64,000 nt of DNA from CAZBQJ01 sp964494085 (lineage in GTDB: Bacteria > Patescibacteriota > Gracilibacteria > UBA1369): positions 62,001-126,000 of the forward strand of contig CAZBQJ010000001.1 in NCBI GenBank assembly GCA_964494085.1, given 5' to 3'. The notes beneath the pieces were generated by a model that worked only from the letters and a program-made list of their open reading frames with translations, had not been told where the DNA came from and did not search any database. Shown in pieces: positions 41,850 to 51,426 of this stretch; within the stretch, counting starts at the first letter, position 1; each line of letters opens with the position of its first letter. The position numbers were made by a program, and so were the translations under genes.

Positions 41850-44249
41850 ATGGCAGTAAAAAAATCAGAACTATATAGCTCACTTTGGAAAAGTTGCGAT
41901 GAACTTCGCGGAGGCATGGATGCTTCCCAATATAAGGATTATGTGCTCGTACTTCTTTTTGTGAAATATGTTTCGGATAAATATGAGGGTAAAACCAATG
42001 CCCTCATTGAAATCCCCGAAGGTGGCGGATTTAAGGACATGATTGCGCTGAAAGGGCAGAAGGATATTGGCGATGGTATGAATAAAATCATTGCCAAATT
42101 GGCCGAGGCAAACGATTTGAAAGGTGTTATTGATCAGACCGATTTCAATGATGATACCAAGCTTGGGAAGGGAAAAGACATGGTAGATCGATTGACCAAG
42201 CTAATCGCTATTTTTGAGAATGAGGCACTTAATTTCAGTAAAAACCGAGCTGAAGGTGATGACCTTTTGGGTGATGCTTATGAGTATTTGATGCGCCACT
42301 TTGCGACGGAATCAGGAAAAAGTAAGGGACAATTTTACACGCCTGCTGAGGTTTCCCGCATTATGGCTAAGGTGATAGAGATCAATAAATCAAATCGACA
42401 AGATCAGACGATTTATGACCCGACCTGTGGAAGTGGTTCTCTGCTTTTGAAGGCTGCTGATGAGTCTGAAGCGGGTGTGACAATTTATGGGCAGGAAAAT
42501 GACAATGCCACGGCGGCTTTGGCAAAAATGAACATGATTTTGCATGGCAATCCGACTGCTGAAATCCACAAGGATAACACCTTATCAAAGCCGTTTTTCA
42601 AAAATAATGATGGAAGTTTGAAGACATTTGACTATGTGGTTGCAAATCCTCCATTTTCCACCAAAGCATGGAGTAACGGTTTCGATCCTGCCAATGATGA
42701 ATTTAACCGATTTGAGGATGGAATTCCGCCAGCAAAAAACGGAGATTATGCATTCTTTTTGCATATTATCCGTTCGCTGAAGTCTACTGGAAAAGGGGCG
42801 GTGATTTTGCCTCATGGAGTGCTGTTTCGAGGTAATGCCGAAGCAAACATTCGTCGAAATATTATCAAGAAAGGCTATATTAAAGGCATTATTGGTCTTC
42901 CTGCTAATTTGTTTTATGGCACTGGTATTCCTGCTTGCATTATCGTTATAGACAAAGAGCATGCTCAAAGTCGCAAAGGTGTTTTTATGATTGATGCCAG
43001 TAAGGGTTTTGTGAAAGATGGAAATAAGAATCGGCTACGTTATCAGGATCTGCACAAGATTGTGGATGTGTTTAACAAGCAAAGTGAAATACCAAAGTTT
43101 TCTCGGGTGGTGTCACTCGATGAAATTGAGAAAAATGACTATAATCTGAATATTCCTCGTTACATTGATACGCAGGAAGAAGAGGATATTCAGGATATTG
43201 AGGCGCATTTACACGGAGGAATTCCCAAGAGGGATGTTGAGAATTTTGCTAAATATTGGAGCGTTTTTCCAAGTATTCAGACTAAACTTTTTACAGACTC
43301 TTCAAGTGCTGAGTACTACAAAGCAAAAGTTGAACCAGAAAAAGTGAGGACAACCATTGTTGATCATCCTGAGTTTCAGTCATATTCGCAGGGTGTTCGT
43401 GGAGAATTTGCCAAGTGGAAAGAAAAAAATACTCAAAAACTGAAGAATATTGAGGTCGGCGTAAAACCAAAAGAACTGATCGTGGAGGTTTCAGAGGATA
43501 TGCTCTGCGACTTTGGCAAAGACAGATTGATTGATAAATACGACGTTTATCAAAGTTTGATGAGTTATTGGGCGGATGTTATGCAAGATGATGTGTATAT
43601 GATCGGTATGGATGGTTGGAAAGCGGAAGTTTATCAGGTGGTGGATGCTAATGGAAAAGCTAAGAAAGATGAGTGGAATTGTGACCTTGTGCCGAAAGAC
43701 TTGGTGATTGACCGCTATTTTCAGGAAGATCAAAAAGCTATTGATGATTTAACTACGCAGTTAGAAGAGCTTGCTCGCAAAAAAGAAGAAATGGAAGAGG
43801 AGCATGGTGGTGATGAGGGGGTTTTCTCAACTTTGGAAAAGATTAACAAGGGAACGGTAAAAGCTCAGATGAAAGAGCTTAAAGATGAGGGGTTGCAGAA
43901 TGATGAGGATTATCGTGTTTTGAGCGATTATATACAGCTTTTGGAAGAAGAATCAGAGCTGAAGAAGCAAATTAAAGAGGCTGAGAAGGACTTGGATACG
44001 AAACTGATCGGTAAATACAGAACACTCACCGAGGCAGAGATCAAGGCGCTGGTGATAGAAGATAAATGGATGGCTGCCTTGGCTTCAAACATTGAGGCGG
44101 AATTGGAACGAATTTCTCAAACTTTGTCGCAGCGAATCAAAGAGCTTACAGAAAGATATGCGGTTCCTTTGCCAATTTTGACAGCCCAAACAGAAGAATT
44201 GACCAAAAAGGTTGAGGCTCATTTGGCTGAGATGGGATTTAAAATTTAA
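41850..44249 (+). CDS. hsdM: Type I restriction-modification system DNA methyltransferase subunit HsdM
   Basis: The 799-residue modification subunit. An N-terminal HsdM_N helical domain (1-130, LYSSLWKSCDELRGGMDASQYKDYVLVLLFVKYVSDK) leads to the N6-adenine methyltransferase: SAM-binding IYDPTCGSGSLLLKA (about 190) and catalytic NPPF (VVANPPFSTKAW, about 265). A long C-terminal part (480-799) with coiled coils is present, as in the larger HsdM class. With HsdS it methylates adenine at a bipartite site. It precedes rhuM by 11 bp. Confidence 0.95.
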   Translation: MAVKKSELYSSLWKSCDELRGGMDASQYKDYVLVLLFVKYVSDKYEGKTNALIEIPEGGGFKDMIALKGQKDIGDGMNKIIAKLAEANDLKGVIDQTDFNDDTKLGKGKDMVDRLTKLIAIFENEALNFSKNRAEGDDLLGDAYEYLMRHFATESGKSKGQFYTPAEVSRIMAKVIEINKSNRQDQTIYDPTCGSGSLLLKAADESEAGVTIYGQENDNATAALAKMNMILHGNPTAEIHKDNTLSKPFFKNNDGSLKTFDYVVANPPFSTKAWSNGFDPANDEFNRFEDGIPPAKNGDYAFFLHIIRSLKSTGKGAVILPHGVLFRGNAEANIRRNIIKKGYIKGIIGLPANLFYGTGIPACIIVIDKEHAQSRKGVFMIDASKGFVKDGNKNRLRYQDLHKIVDVFNKQSEIPKFSRVVSLDEIEKNDYNLNIPRYIDTQEEEDIQDIEAHLHGGIPKRDVENFAKYWSVFPSIQTKLFTDSSSAEYYKAKVEPEKVRTTIVDHPEFQSYSQGVRGEFAKWKEKNTQKLKNIEVGVKPKELIVEVSEDMLCDFGKDRLIDKYDVYQSLMSYWADVMQDDVYMIGMDGWKAEVYQVVDANGKAKKDEWNCDLVPKDLVIDRYFQEDQKAIDDLTTQLEELARKKEEMEEEHGGDEGVFSTLEKINKGTVKAQMKELKDEGLQNDEDYRVLSDYIQLLEEESELKKQIKEAEKDLDTKLIGKYRTLTEAEIKALVIEDKWMAALASNIEAELERISQTLSQRIKELTERYAVPLPILTAQTEELTKKVEAHLAEMGFKI

Positions 44250-44260
44250 CTCTTTTAATT

Positions 44261-45280
44261 ATGACTAAGAAAATTACCGTAAGAGATGAAATGACAGAGT
44301 TTCTACTTTACAAAACCCCAAATGGAGACGTGAAAGTAGAAATATTTTTTCATGATGAAAATGTATGGCTTACGCAAAAAAGAATGGCGGAATTGTTTGG
44401 AGTAGGTATTCCAGCAGTTTCAAAGCACCTTGCGAATATTTTTGCAGAGGGTGAGTTACAGGAAAATTCAGTTATTTCCATTTTGGAAACAACTGCCGAT
44501 GATGGGAAAAAGTATCAGACAAAATATTACAATCTGGATGCCATTCTTTCGGTAGGTTACCGAGTTAATTCTGGCCAGGCGACACAATTTAGGATTTGGG
44601 CAACTGAGAGATTGAAAGAGTATATCATCAAAGGCTTTTCGATGGATGATGAAAGGCTTAAAAATGGAAAATATTTTGGGAAAGATTATTTTCAAGAGCT
44701 TTTGGAGAGGGTTCGTTCGATCCGTGCAAGTGAAAGGCGCATTTACCTGCAAATTACCGATATTTTCAAAGAATGCAGTATCGATTACGATCCAAACTCA
44801 CAAATAACAAAGGATTTTTATGCGACTGTACAGAATAAGTTTCATTTTGCCATAACTGGTCAAACTGCCGCTGAGATTGTTTACACTAAAGCTGATAGGA
44901 AAAAAACTTATATGGGATTAATGACATGGAAGAATGCTCCAAAAGGTAGAATTTTAAAGTCTGATACTACTATTGCCAAAAATTATCTTTCTGAGACAGA
45001 AATTAAAAAGTTGGAAAGGGCTATTTCTGCATATTTTGATTACATTGAGCATCAGATTGAACAGCGGAAGGAATTGACTATGGAAAAGCTGGCTGAATCT
45101 GTGAATAAGTTTTTGGAATTTAACGATTACAAAGTATTGGATGGCAAAGGAGTTATTTCGGCTGAAAGGGCAGAGAAAAAGGCTTTTGCTGAATATGACG
45201 AATTTAACAAAACTCAAGTGATTGATTCAGACTTTGAGAAGTTTTCTAAAGCACTTATTAGTAAGAAAAAACATGACTAA
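44261..45280 (+). CDS. RhuM-family protein
   Basis: A 339-residue RhuM (virulence RhuM-like) protein, a family frequently found inside type I R-M operons. Conserved features are VKVEIFFHDENVWLTQKRMAELFGV, YNLDAILSVGYRVNSGQATQFRIWATERLKEYIIKGF and the C-terminal helical part. The N-terminal domain looks like a DNA-binding helix-turn-helix (LTQKRMAELFGVGIPAVSKHLANIF). The biochemical role is not established. It lies between hsdM and hsdS. Confidence 0.9.
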   Translation: MTKKITVRDEMTEFLLYKTPNGDVKVEIFFHDENVWLTQKRMAELFGVGIPAVSKHLANIFAEGELQENSVISILETTADDGKKYQTKYYNLDAILSVGYRVNSGQATQFRIWATERLKEYIIKGFSMDDERLKNGKYFGKDYFQELLERVRSIRASERRIYLQITDIFKECSIDYDPNSQITKDFYATVQNKFHFAITGQTAAEIVYTKADRKKTYMGLMTWKNAPKGRILKSDTTIAKNYLSETEIKKLERAISAYFDYIEHQIEQRKELTMEKLAESVNKFLEFNDYKVLDGKGVISAERAEKKAFAEYDEFNKTQVIDSDFEKFSKALISKKKHD

Positions 45281-45358
45281 AGGAATGAAAAATACGTGTA
45301 TTAGATACCATTTCGCTGATGTGAGCGATATGGTTCAGTTTGTAATTAAAAATTGATA

Positions 45359-46516
45359 ATGACAACAACTACCGTAAAAACAGGCTACAAAATGACCGAG
45401 ATCGGGGTGCTACCTGAGGATTGGGAGGTGAAAGAGTTGAGGGATATTGCTGATTTTTCTAATGGTAAAGCGCATGAAAATCACATCTCTGATAGTGGTC
45501 GGTTTATTGTTGCGAATTCAAAATTTATTTCTACTGAAGGAAGGGTGTTTAAGCGTTCAAACGAATCTTTTTGTATCGCCAGTACTGGAACTATATTGAT
45601 GGTTATGAGTGATATCCCTCATGGAAAAGCGATCGCTAAATGTTTTCTTGTTAACAGAGATAATACATACACTGTTAATCAACGAATTTGTGCGTTAAAG
45701 CCCAAAATAGATACGAAGTATTTATTTTATAAAATTAATAGAAACCCATTTTATTTGAGCTTTGATGATGGTGTTAAACAAACAAATCTTAAAAAAGAGG
45801 ATGTTTTAAATTGTAAAATTAGTTTTCCAAGATCATTTGCCGAACAAAAAGCCATTGCCAACGTTCTTTCTGACACAGATGAGCTTATTGGTTCGCTTGA
45901 TGATTTGATTGCTAAGAAACGAAGGATAAAAGAAGGGGCGATGCAGGAGTTATTGACTGGAAAAAAGCGGTTGGCTGGGTTTAGTGGGGCGTGGGAGGCG
46001 AAGAGGTTGGGACAATTACTAGATTATGAGCAACCTACAAAATATTTAGTGAGTAGTACAGAGTACGATGAAAATAATTTAGTACCAGTTTTAACTGCAG
46101 GAAAAAGTTTTTTTCTAGGTTTTACTGATGAAATAGATGGGATATTTGAAAATATTCCTGTTATCATTTTTGATGACTTCACAACAGATACTAAGTATGT
46201 GGATTTTCATTTTAAGGTAAAATCAACCGCTATGAAGATTCTAAAACATCGTAATCCAAAGGACAGTCTACGTTTTATTTTCGAAAAGATGCAATTGATA
46301 AAATTTCCTTTAGGTGATCATAAGAGATATTGGATTTCTGAGTATCAAGAGTTGGAAATTACTATCCCTAAACCTGAAGAACAACAAGTCATCGCTCAAA
46401 TCCTTTCAGACTTGGATGCAGAAATCACCGATCTCGAACAAAAGAGGGAGAAATACAAGCTCGTGAAGCAAGGTATGATGCAGGTGCTTCTTACAGGCAA
46501 AATTCGCTTAATTTAA
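45359..46516 (+). CDS. hsdS: Type I restriction-modification specificity subunit HsdS
   Basis: The DNA-recognition subunit: two target-recognition domains (about 20-150 and 210-340), each followed by a conserved helix (EQKAIANVLSDTDELIGSLDDLIAKKRRIKEGAMQELLTGK and EQQVIAQILSDLDAEITDLEQKREKYKLVKQGMMQVLLTGK). The near-repeat of those helices is typical. The ATG at 45359 (MTTTTVKTGYKMTEIG) is chosen over TTG 45353. The 78-bp gap after rhuM is unusually long for this operon. Confidence 0.93.
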   Translation: MTTTTVKTGYKMTEIGVLPEDWEVKELRDIADFSNGKAHENHISDSGRFIVANSKFISTEGRVFKRSNESFCIASTGTILMVMSDIPHGKAIAKCFLVNRDNTYTVNQRICALKPKIDTKYLFYKINRNPFYLSFDDGVKQTNLKKEDVLNCKISFPRSFAEQKAIANVLSDTDELIGSLDDLIAKKRRIKEGAMQELLTGKKRLAGFSGAWEAKRLGQLLDYEQPTKYLVSSTEYDENNLVPVLTAGKSFFLGFTDEIDGIFENIPVIIFDDFTTDTKYVDFHFKVKSTAMKILKHRNPKDSLRFIFEKMQLIKFPLGDHKRYWISEYQELEITIPKPEEQQVIAQILSDLDAEITDLEQKREKYKLVKQGMMQVLLTGKIRLI

Positions 46517-46530
46517 AATCAATTTTTACT

Positions 46531-49500
46531 ATGACACACAATTTTCCCAAAGTAGGCCAACCAGAAAGATTAACTCAAGATCGTATTGTGCAGTTTTTTC
46601 AGAATTCGCTTGGTTATGAATATCTTGGAGATTGGGAAGAACGTGAAAATAATTCCTGTATTGAAGAAGAATATTTGCGGAAATTTTTGGTTGGGCAAGG
46701 ATACAGCGAGTCATTGATCAAAAAGGCTCTTTATGAACTGAATAAGATCGCGGGAGATCAGGTGAAAAGCCTGTATGACATCAATAAAGCGGTTTATAGC
46801 ATGCTTCGCTATGGAGTGAAGGTAAAGGAAGAGGTAGGCGAAAAAATACAAGGTGTGTGGCTTATTGACTGGAAAAACCCGCTCAAAAATAATTTTGCCA
46901 TTGCAGAGGAAGTGACGGTGCGAGGGCAGCATGACAAGCGTCCTGACATTGTGCTGTATGTGAATGGGATTGCGCTTGGAGTGATCGAACTTAAGCGCAG
47001 TAAAATATCGGTTGCCGAAGGGATTCGTCAGAATTTGGACAATCAAAAGAAAATGTTTATTCAAAACTTCTTCGCCTGCATGCAATTTGTGATGGCGGGA
47101 AATGACACGGAAGGACTTCGATATGGCACAATTGAAACCTCCGAGAAATATTATCTTACTTGGAAGGAAGCGGGTACTGACGGGAATTTGCTGGATCGAC
47201 ACATAGGGCAGTTTTGCCGTAAGGAGAGATTTTTAGAAATGATTCATGACTTTATTGTTTTTGATAAGGGAGTGAAAAAGGTTTGCCGACATAACCAATA
47301 TTTTGGCGTTAAAGCGGCGCAAGAATCGCTTCATAAACGCGAGGGTGGAATTATTTGGCATACACAGGGAAGCGGAAAGAGTTTGACCATGGTGTGGCTG
47401 ACTAAATGGATTAAGGAGAATATTACCGATTCTCGTGTGCTGATTATCACTGATCGTGAGGAGTTGGATGACCAAATCGAAAAGGTGTTTTGGGGCGTAA
47501 GCGAGGAAATTTATCGAACCAAGAGTGGCAAAGATTTATTGAGCCAGCTGAATACCAAAGAAAAGTCGCTACTCTGCTCGTTGGTGCATAAATTCGGCGG
47601 GAAAGAGCAGGATGGCACTGATGATTACATCACCGAATTGAAACGCAATCTGCCGAAGGATTTCAAAGCCAAAGGCGATATTTATGTCTTTGTGGATGAA
47701 TGTCACCGAACGCAGTCAGGGAAGCTTCACGGAGCCATGAAAGAGATTTTGCCAAATGCAGTATTTATCGGTTTTACGGGAACTCCATTGCTCAAAAAAG
47801 ATAAGCAAAAAAGTATCGAGATTTTTGGAAAATATATTCATACCTACAAATTTGATGAGGCTGTTCGGGATGAAGTAGTTCTGGATTTACGCTATGAAGC
47901 CCGTGATATTGATCAAAAGATCACTTCGCAGGAAAAGGTGGATGCATGGTTTGAGGCAAAGACGCGCGGACTGACGGATTTTGCGAAGGTGGAGCTCAAG
48001 AAAAAATGGGGAACAATGCAAAAAGTTTTAAGCTCACTTTCTCGTTTGAACAAGATTGTCTCGGACATTTTGCTGGATTTTGAAACTAAGCCGCGCCTTC
48101 GTGATGGCAGTGGAAACGCTATGTTGGTAGCAGGAAGTATTTATGAGGCGTGCAAGTATTATGAGGTTTTTCAAAACCACGGTTTCAAAAAATGCGCGAT
48201 TATTTCCTCCTATAATCCCACGGTTGCTTCGATTAAAGGCGAATCAACAGGTGAAGACGAAGAATCGGACAATTTGAAAAAATACGAGGTTTATAACCGC
48301 ATGATTAAGCAGTGGTTCAGCCTCCCTGAAAGCCAAACGCTCAAGGACAAGGATATTGAAGATTTTGATGATCAGGTAAAAAAGAAATTCATTGACGAGC
48401 CTGGCCAAATGAAACTTTTGATCGTCGTGGATAAGCTTTTAACGGGTTTTGACGCGCCGTCGGCCAGTTATCTCTACATTGATAAGAATATGCAGGATCA
48501 CGGGCTGTTTCAGGCGATTTGTCGGGTCAATCGTTTGGATGATGTGAGCAAGGAATATGGTTACATCGTGGATTACAAAGATCTGTTCAAAAAACTGGAG
48601 AATGCTGTTGGTGATTACACTTCGGAGGCTTTTGATGCGTTTGAAAAGGAAGATGTGGAAGGTTTGCTTAAAGATCGCCTAATAAAGGGAAAAGAGCGTC
48701 TTGATGAGGCTTTGGAGGTTGTAAGGGCTTTATGTGAAGGAGTGGCAGCACCAAAGGAGTTTCCACAATACATCGAGTATTTCTGTGGTGATGATTTGAA
48801 GGCCAATGAGCAAAAACGTGTACTGCTTTACAAAAAAACGGCTTCTCTTATACGGGCTTATGCCAATCTTGCCAGTGAAATGAAAGATGCTGGGTACGGT
48901 GATGAAGAAGCGATTCGAATCAAAAATGAAGTAGAGCACTACAGTGATGTGCGCGAAGAAATTCAACTTTCAAGCGGTGATTACATTGATTTGAAGGCTT
49001 ATGAACCTGCGATGCGCCATTTGATCGATGCTTATATCAGCGCAGAGGAAAGCCAAAAGATTTCAGCGTTTGATGACTTGAGTCTTTTGCAGCTGATTGT
49101 GGAGCGAGGCGTCGATGAAGCGATTAAGGCTTTGCCCCGCAGTATTGGTAAACACAAGGAAGCGATTGCGGAAACAATTGAAAATAATATTCGAAAACTT
49201 ATAACCGACGAACAGGCGGTGAATCCGAAATTTTATGAAAGGATGTCGCTACTTTTGGATGAGCTGATTGAGTCACGCCGTAAAAAAGCTATCAACTATC
49301 AGGAATATTTAAAGCGTGTTGTTGAGCTGACCAAGCTTGTGAGGGGCGATGAAAAGGAGTCGAGTTATCCAAAGACAATCGATTCAAAACCGAAGAAAGC
49401 ATTGTATGACAACTTGGGACAAAATGAGGATTTAGCGCTTTCAATTGATAGTGCTATACGCAAAACTAAAAAGGATGATTGGCGTGGAAATCGTATCAAG

Positions 49501-49593
49501 GAGCGTGAAGTCCGGAATGTCCTTCGTGAGTTTGTTCCAGAGCAAGATCTGGAACGTGTATTTGAGCTTATTAAAAACCAAGATGAGTACTAA
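46531..49593 (+). CDS. hsdR: Type I restriction endonuclease subunit HsdR
   Basis: The 1020-residue motor and nuclease. The N-terminal HSDR_N nuclease has PD-(D/E)xK residues in RPDIVLYVNGIALGVIELKRS (about 140-160). Helicase motor: Walker A HTQGSGKSLTMVW (about 275), DECH box VDECHRTQSG (about 390), and later motifs FTGTPLLKKD and LLTGFDAPSASYLYIDK, QAICRVNR. It translocates DNA and cuts unmethylated sequences at a distance. Its end overlaps the next gene by 11 bp. Confidence 0.95.
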   Translation: MTHNFPKVGQPERLTQDRIVQFFQNSLGYEYLGDWEERENNSCIEEEYLRKFLVGQGYSESLIKKALYELNKIAGDQVKSLYDINKAVYSMLRYGVKVKEEVGEKIQGVWLIDWKNPLKNNFAIAEEVTVRGQHDKRPDIVLYVNGIALGVIELKRSKISVAEGIRQNLDNQKKMFIQNFFACMQFVMAGNDTEGLRYGTIETSEKYYLTWKEAGTDGNLLDRHIGQFCRKERFLEMIHDFIVFDKGVKKVCRHNQYFGVKAAQESLHKREGGIIWHTQGSGKSLTMVWLTKWIKENITDSRVLIITDREELDDQIEKVFWGVSEEIYRTKSGKDLLSQLNTKEKSLLCSLVHKFGGKEQDGTDDYITELKRNLPKDFKAKGDIYVFVDECHRTQSGKLHGAMKEILPNAVFIGFTGTPLLKKDKQKSIEIFGKYIHTYKFDEAVRDEVVLDLRYEARDIDQKITSQEKVDAWFEAKTRGLTDFAKVELKKKWGTMQKVLSSLSRLNKIVSDILLDFETKPRLRDGSGNAMLVAGSIYEACKYYEVFQNHGFKKCAIISSYNPTVASIKGESTGEDEESDNLKKYEVYNRMIKQWFSLPESQTLKDKDIEDFDDQVKKKFIDEPGQMKLLIVVDKLLTGFDAPSASYLYIDKNMQDHGLFQAICRVNRLDDVSKEYGYIVDYKDLFKKLENAVGDYTSEAFDAFEKEDVEGLLKDRLIKGKERLDEALEVVRALCEGVAAPKEFPQYIEYFCGDDLKANEQKRVLLYKKTASLIRAYANLASEMKDAGYGDEEAIRIKNEVEHYSDVREEIQLSSGDYIDLKAYEPAMRHLIDAYISAEESQKISAFDDLSLLQLIVERGVDEAIKALPRSIGKHKEAIAETIENNIRKLITDEQAVNPKFYERMSLLLDELIESRRKKAINYQEYLKRVVELTKLVRGDEKESSYPKTIDSKPKKALYDNLGQNEDLALSIDSAIRKTKKDDWRGNRIKEREVRNVLREFVPEQDLERVFELIKNQDEY

Positions 49594-50317
49594 AGTCATT
49601 CATAGCGAAATGTTGGTGGGAAACTTGCAGGTGAGCGTCCTGAAAAAGGCCGTTAAAAACCTGCATCTTAATGTATTGCCACCACACGGGAGGGTACGGG
49701 TTTCCGTTCCGCCAAGTATGAATGATGATGCGGTTCGGATGTTCATAGCCAGTAAGCTTCCTTGGATAAAACGCCAGATTGAGAAATTTAAGAATCAGGC
49801 GCGTGAGAGTAAGAGAGAGTTTCTTGAAGGGGAAAGCCATTATTTTCAGGGAAGGCGCTATTTGTTGCACATTGTCGAGAGAGAAGGTCAAACGCGTATT
49901 GCGATTCGAAACAAAAAATTCCTAGATTTGCATGTTGGTAAAAACACTACGAAGGCACAGAAAGAAGATGTGCTGGTTGAGTGGTATCGGTCGGAACTTA
50001 AAAAACAGGTACCTGCTTTAATGTCCAAGTGGGAGAAAAAAATTGGGGTAAAAGCTGCCGATTGGCGCGTGAAACAGATGAAAACGAAGTGGGGAACCTG
50101 CAACAGTGCTGCTAAACGAATTTGGCTGAATTTGGAGTTAGCTAAAAAGCCTCTTCATTGCCTTGAATACATTGTTGTCCACGAACTTGTTCACTTGCGT
50201 GAAAGAAGCCACAATGAGCGTTTTGTGGCCTATATGGACAAATTTATGCCCCAATGGCGGGTTTATAAGGAGGAACTGAATAGGTTTATGCTGACTTATG
50301 AGGAGTGGGAAGAATAG
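49583..50317 (+). CDS. YgjP-like zinc metallopeptidase (DUF45/M48-like)
   Basis: The ATG at 49583 overlaps the hsdR end by 11 bp, giving 244 residues; a longer frame from 49445 runs inside hsdR and is rejected. The C-terminal domain carries the zinc motif HELVH followed by the typical LRERSHNERF, and KTKWGTCNSAAKRIWLN, the signature of YgjP/DUF45 proteins. This family is often found next to type I R-M genes, where its role is not known. Translation is probably coupled to hsdR. Confidence 0.9.
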   Translation: MSTKVIHSEMLVGNLQVSVLKKAVKNLHLNVLPPHGRVRVSVPPSMNDDAVRMFIASKLPWIKRQIEKFKNQARESKREFLEGESHYFQGRRYLLHIVEREGQTRIAIRNKKFLDLHVGKNTTKAQKEDVLVEWYRSELKKQVPALMSKWEKKIGVKAADWRVKQMKTKWGTCNSAAKRIWLNLELAKKPLHCLEYIVVHELVHLRERSHNERFVAYMDKFMPQWRVYKEELNRFMLTYEEWEE

Positions 50318-50340
50318 ATTTTTAATATTATTTTTTACAA

Positions 50341-51426
50341 ATGACTGAAGAAAAACTACAAGAAATCAAAGAAATAATTCAAAGCTCACACATAAATTTT
50401 TTATTTGGTTCTGGTGTTTCAAGTCCTTTTTTGCCCTTACTGGGGAATATCGAGAGTGATATAAACGCTGCAATAGAAAATAATGATCTTAAAAAGCAGG
50501 TGGATGGATATAAAACATATTTAGAAAAAGTAATGCTTCCGAATAAGAATGTTGTTTTGAAAGATTTTTCAATATGTAAAAATTGGAAATGGGATAGTGC
50601 AAAAAGCGAATGGGTTGATAATACATCGGCTAAAGCCGATTGTGATCATGTCCAGCAGAATTACAAGGTATTTTTTGAAACACTAACGGACATTATCCTG
50701 AAAAGAAAAACGACAATTCTAAATAAACAAGTAAATATTTTTACTACAAATATTGATGTTTTCTTAGAAACTGCATTGGAAAACTTACAAATTAATTATA
50801 ATGATGGTTTCCTTGGAAGGCTTAATCCTATTTATAATTTATCAAATTTTAAAAAATCTGTATTTCAAAGAAGCCTACATTATGATCATAAATCGGAAAT
50901 TCCTATTTTTAATATTTTCAAAATTCATGGATCATTGACATGGAAATATAGCAACGATAAAAAGGATATTTTGTTATCAAAAAATCTTGAGCATATTGAT
51001 GCTAAATTATCGTCTAAGTCCGATGTCGATTTTATAAAAGGATATAAAGAAGAAATTCTTGTTGTAAATCCAGAAAATGCAAAATTTTCTGAAACAGTTT
51101 TGAATTTATATTATTATGAATTACTAAGGTCTTATTCTTCAGAGTTAGAGAGAGAAAATTCGGTTCTCTTTATTATCGGGTTTTCGATGGATGATCTGCA
51201 TATTAGAGAGATAACCCTTAGGGCGGCAAAATCAAATCCAACACTAAAAATATTTGTGTTTGTTTCAAAAGGGAAAAAACAGGAGAAAGAACAATTGTTA
51301 AAGGTCGATCTTTATAAAAATATTGAAGTATTAGAGCCAGAAGAAGGAGTAAAATATTCGTTAAATGTTGTCACAGAAGCTCTTTTTAAGAAAATTGTAC
51401 TTAAAAAAAATGAGGATGAAGAATAG
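50341..51426 (+). CDS. SIR2-domain NADase-like effector (SIR2-HerA defence system)
   Basis: A 361-residue protein with a SIR2 fold: glycine-rich FLFGSGVSSPF at the N-terminus, TTNID (about 135) and IHGS (about 200) supplying the catalytic Asn and His of NAD-cleaving SIR2 enzymes, and IIGFSMDD near 280. It overlaps the HerA gene by 17 bp. SIR2 plus HerA is a known two-gene antiphage system in which the complex depletes NAD+ or attacks nucleic acid on infection. Base composition is clearly more A/T-rich than the neighbouring R-M genes. Confidence 0.85.
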   Translation: MTEEKLQEIKEIIQSSHINFLFGSGVSSPFLPLLGNIESDINAAIENNDLKKQVDGYKTYLEKVMLPNKNVVLKDFSICKNWKWDSAKSEWVDNTSAKADCDHVQQNYKVFFETLTDIILKRKTTILNKQVNIFTTNIDVFLETALENLQINYNDGFLGRLNPIYNLSNFKKSVFQRSLHYDHKSEIPIFNIFKIHGSLTWKYSNDKKDILLSKNLEHIDAKLSSKSDVDFIKGYKEEILVVNPENAKFSETVLNLYYYELLRSYSSELERENSVLFIIGFSMDDLHIREITLRAAKSNPTLKIFVFVSKGKKQEKEQLLKVDLYKNIEVLEPEEGVKYSLNVVTEALFKKIVLKKNEDEE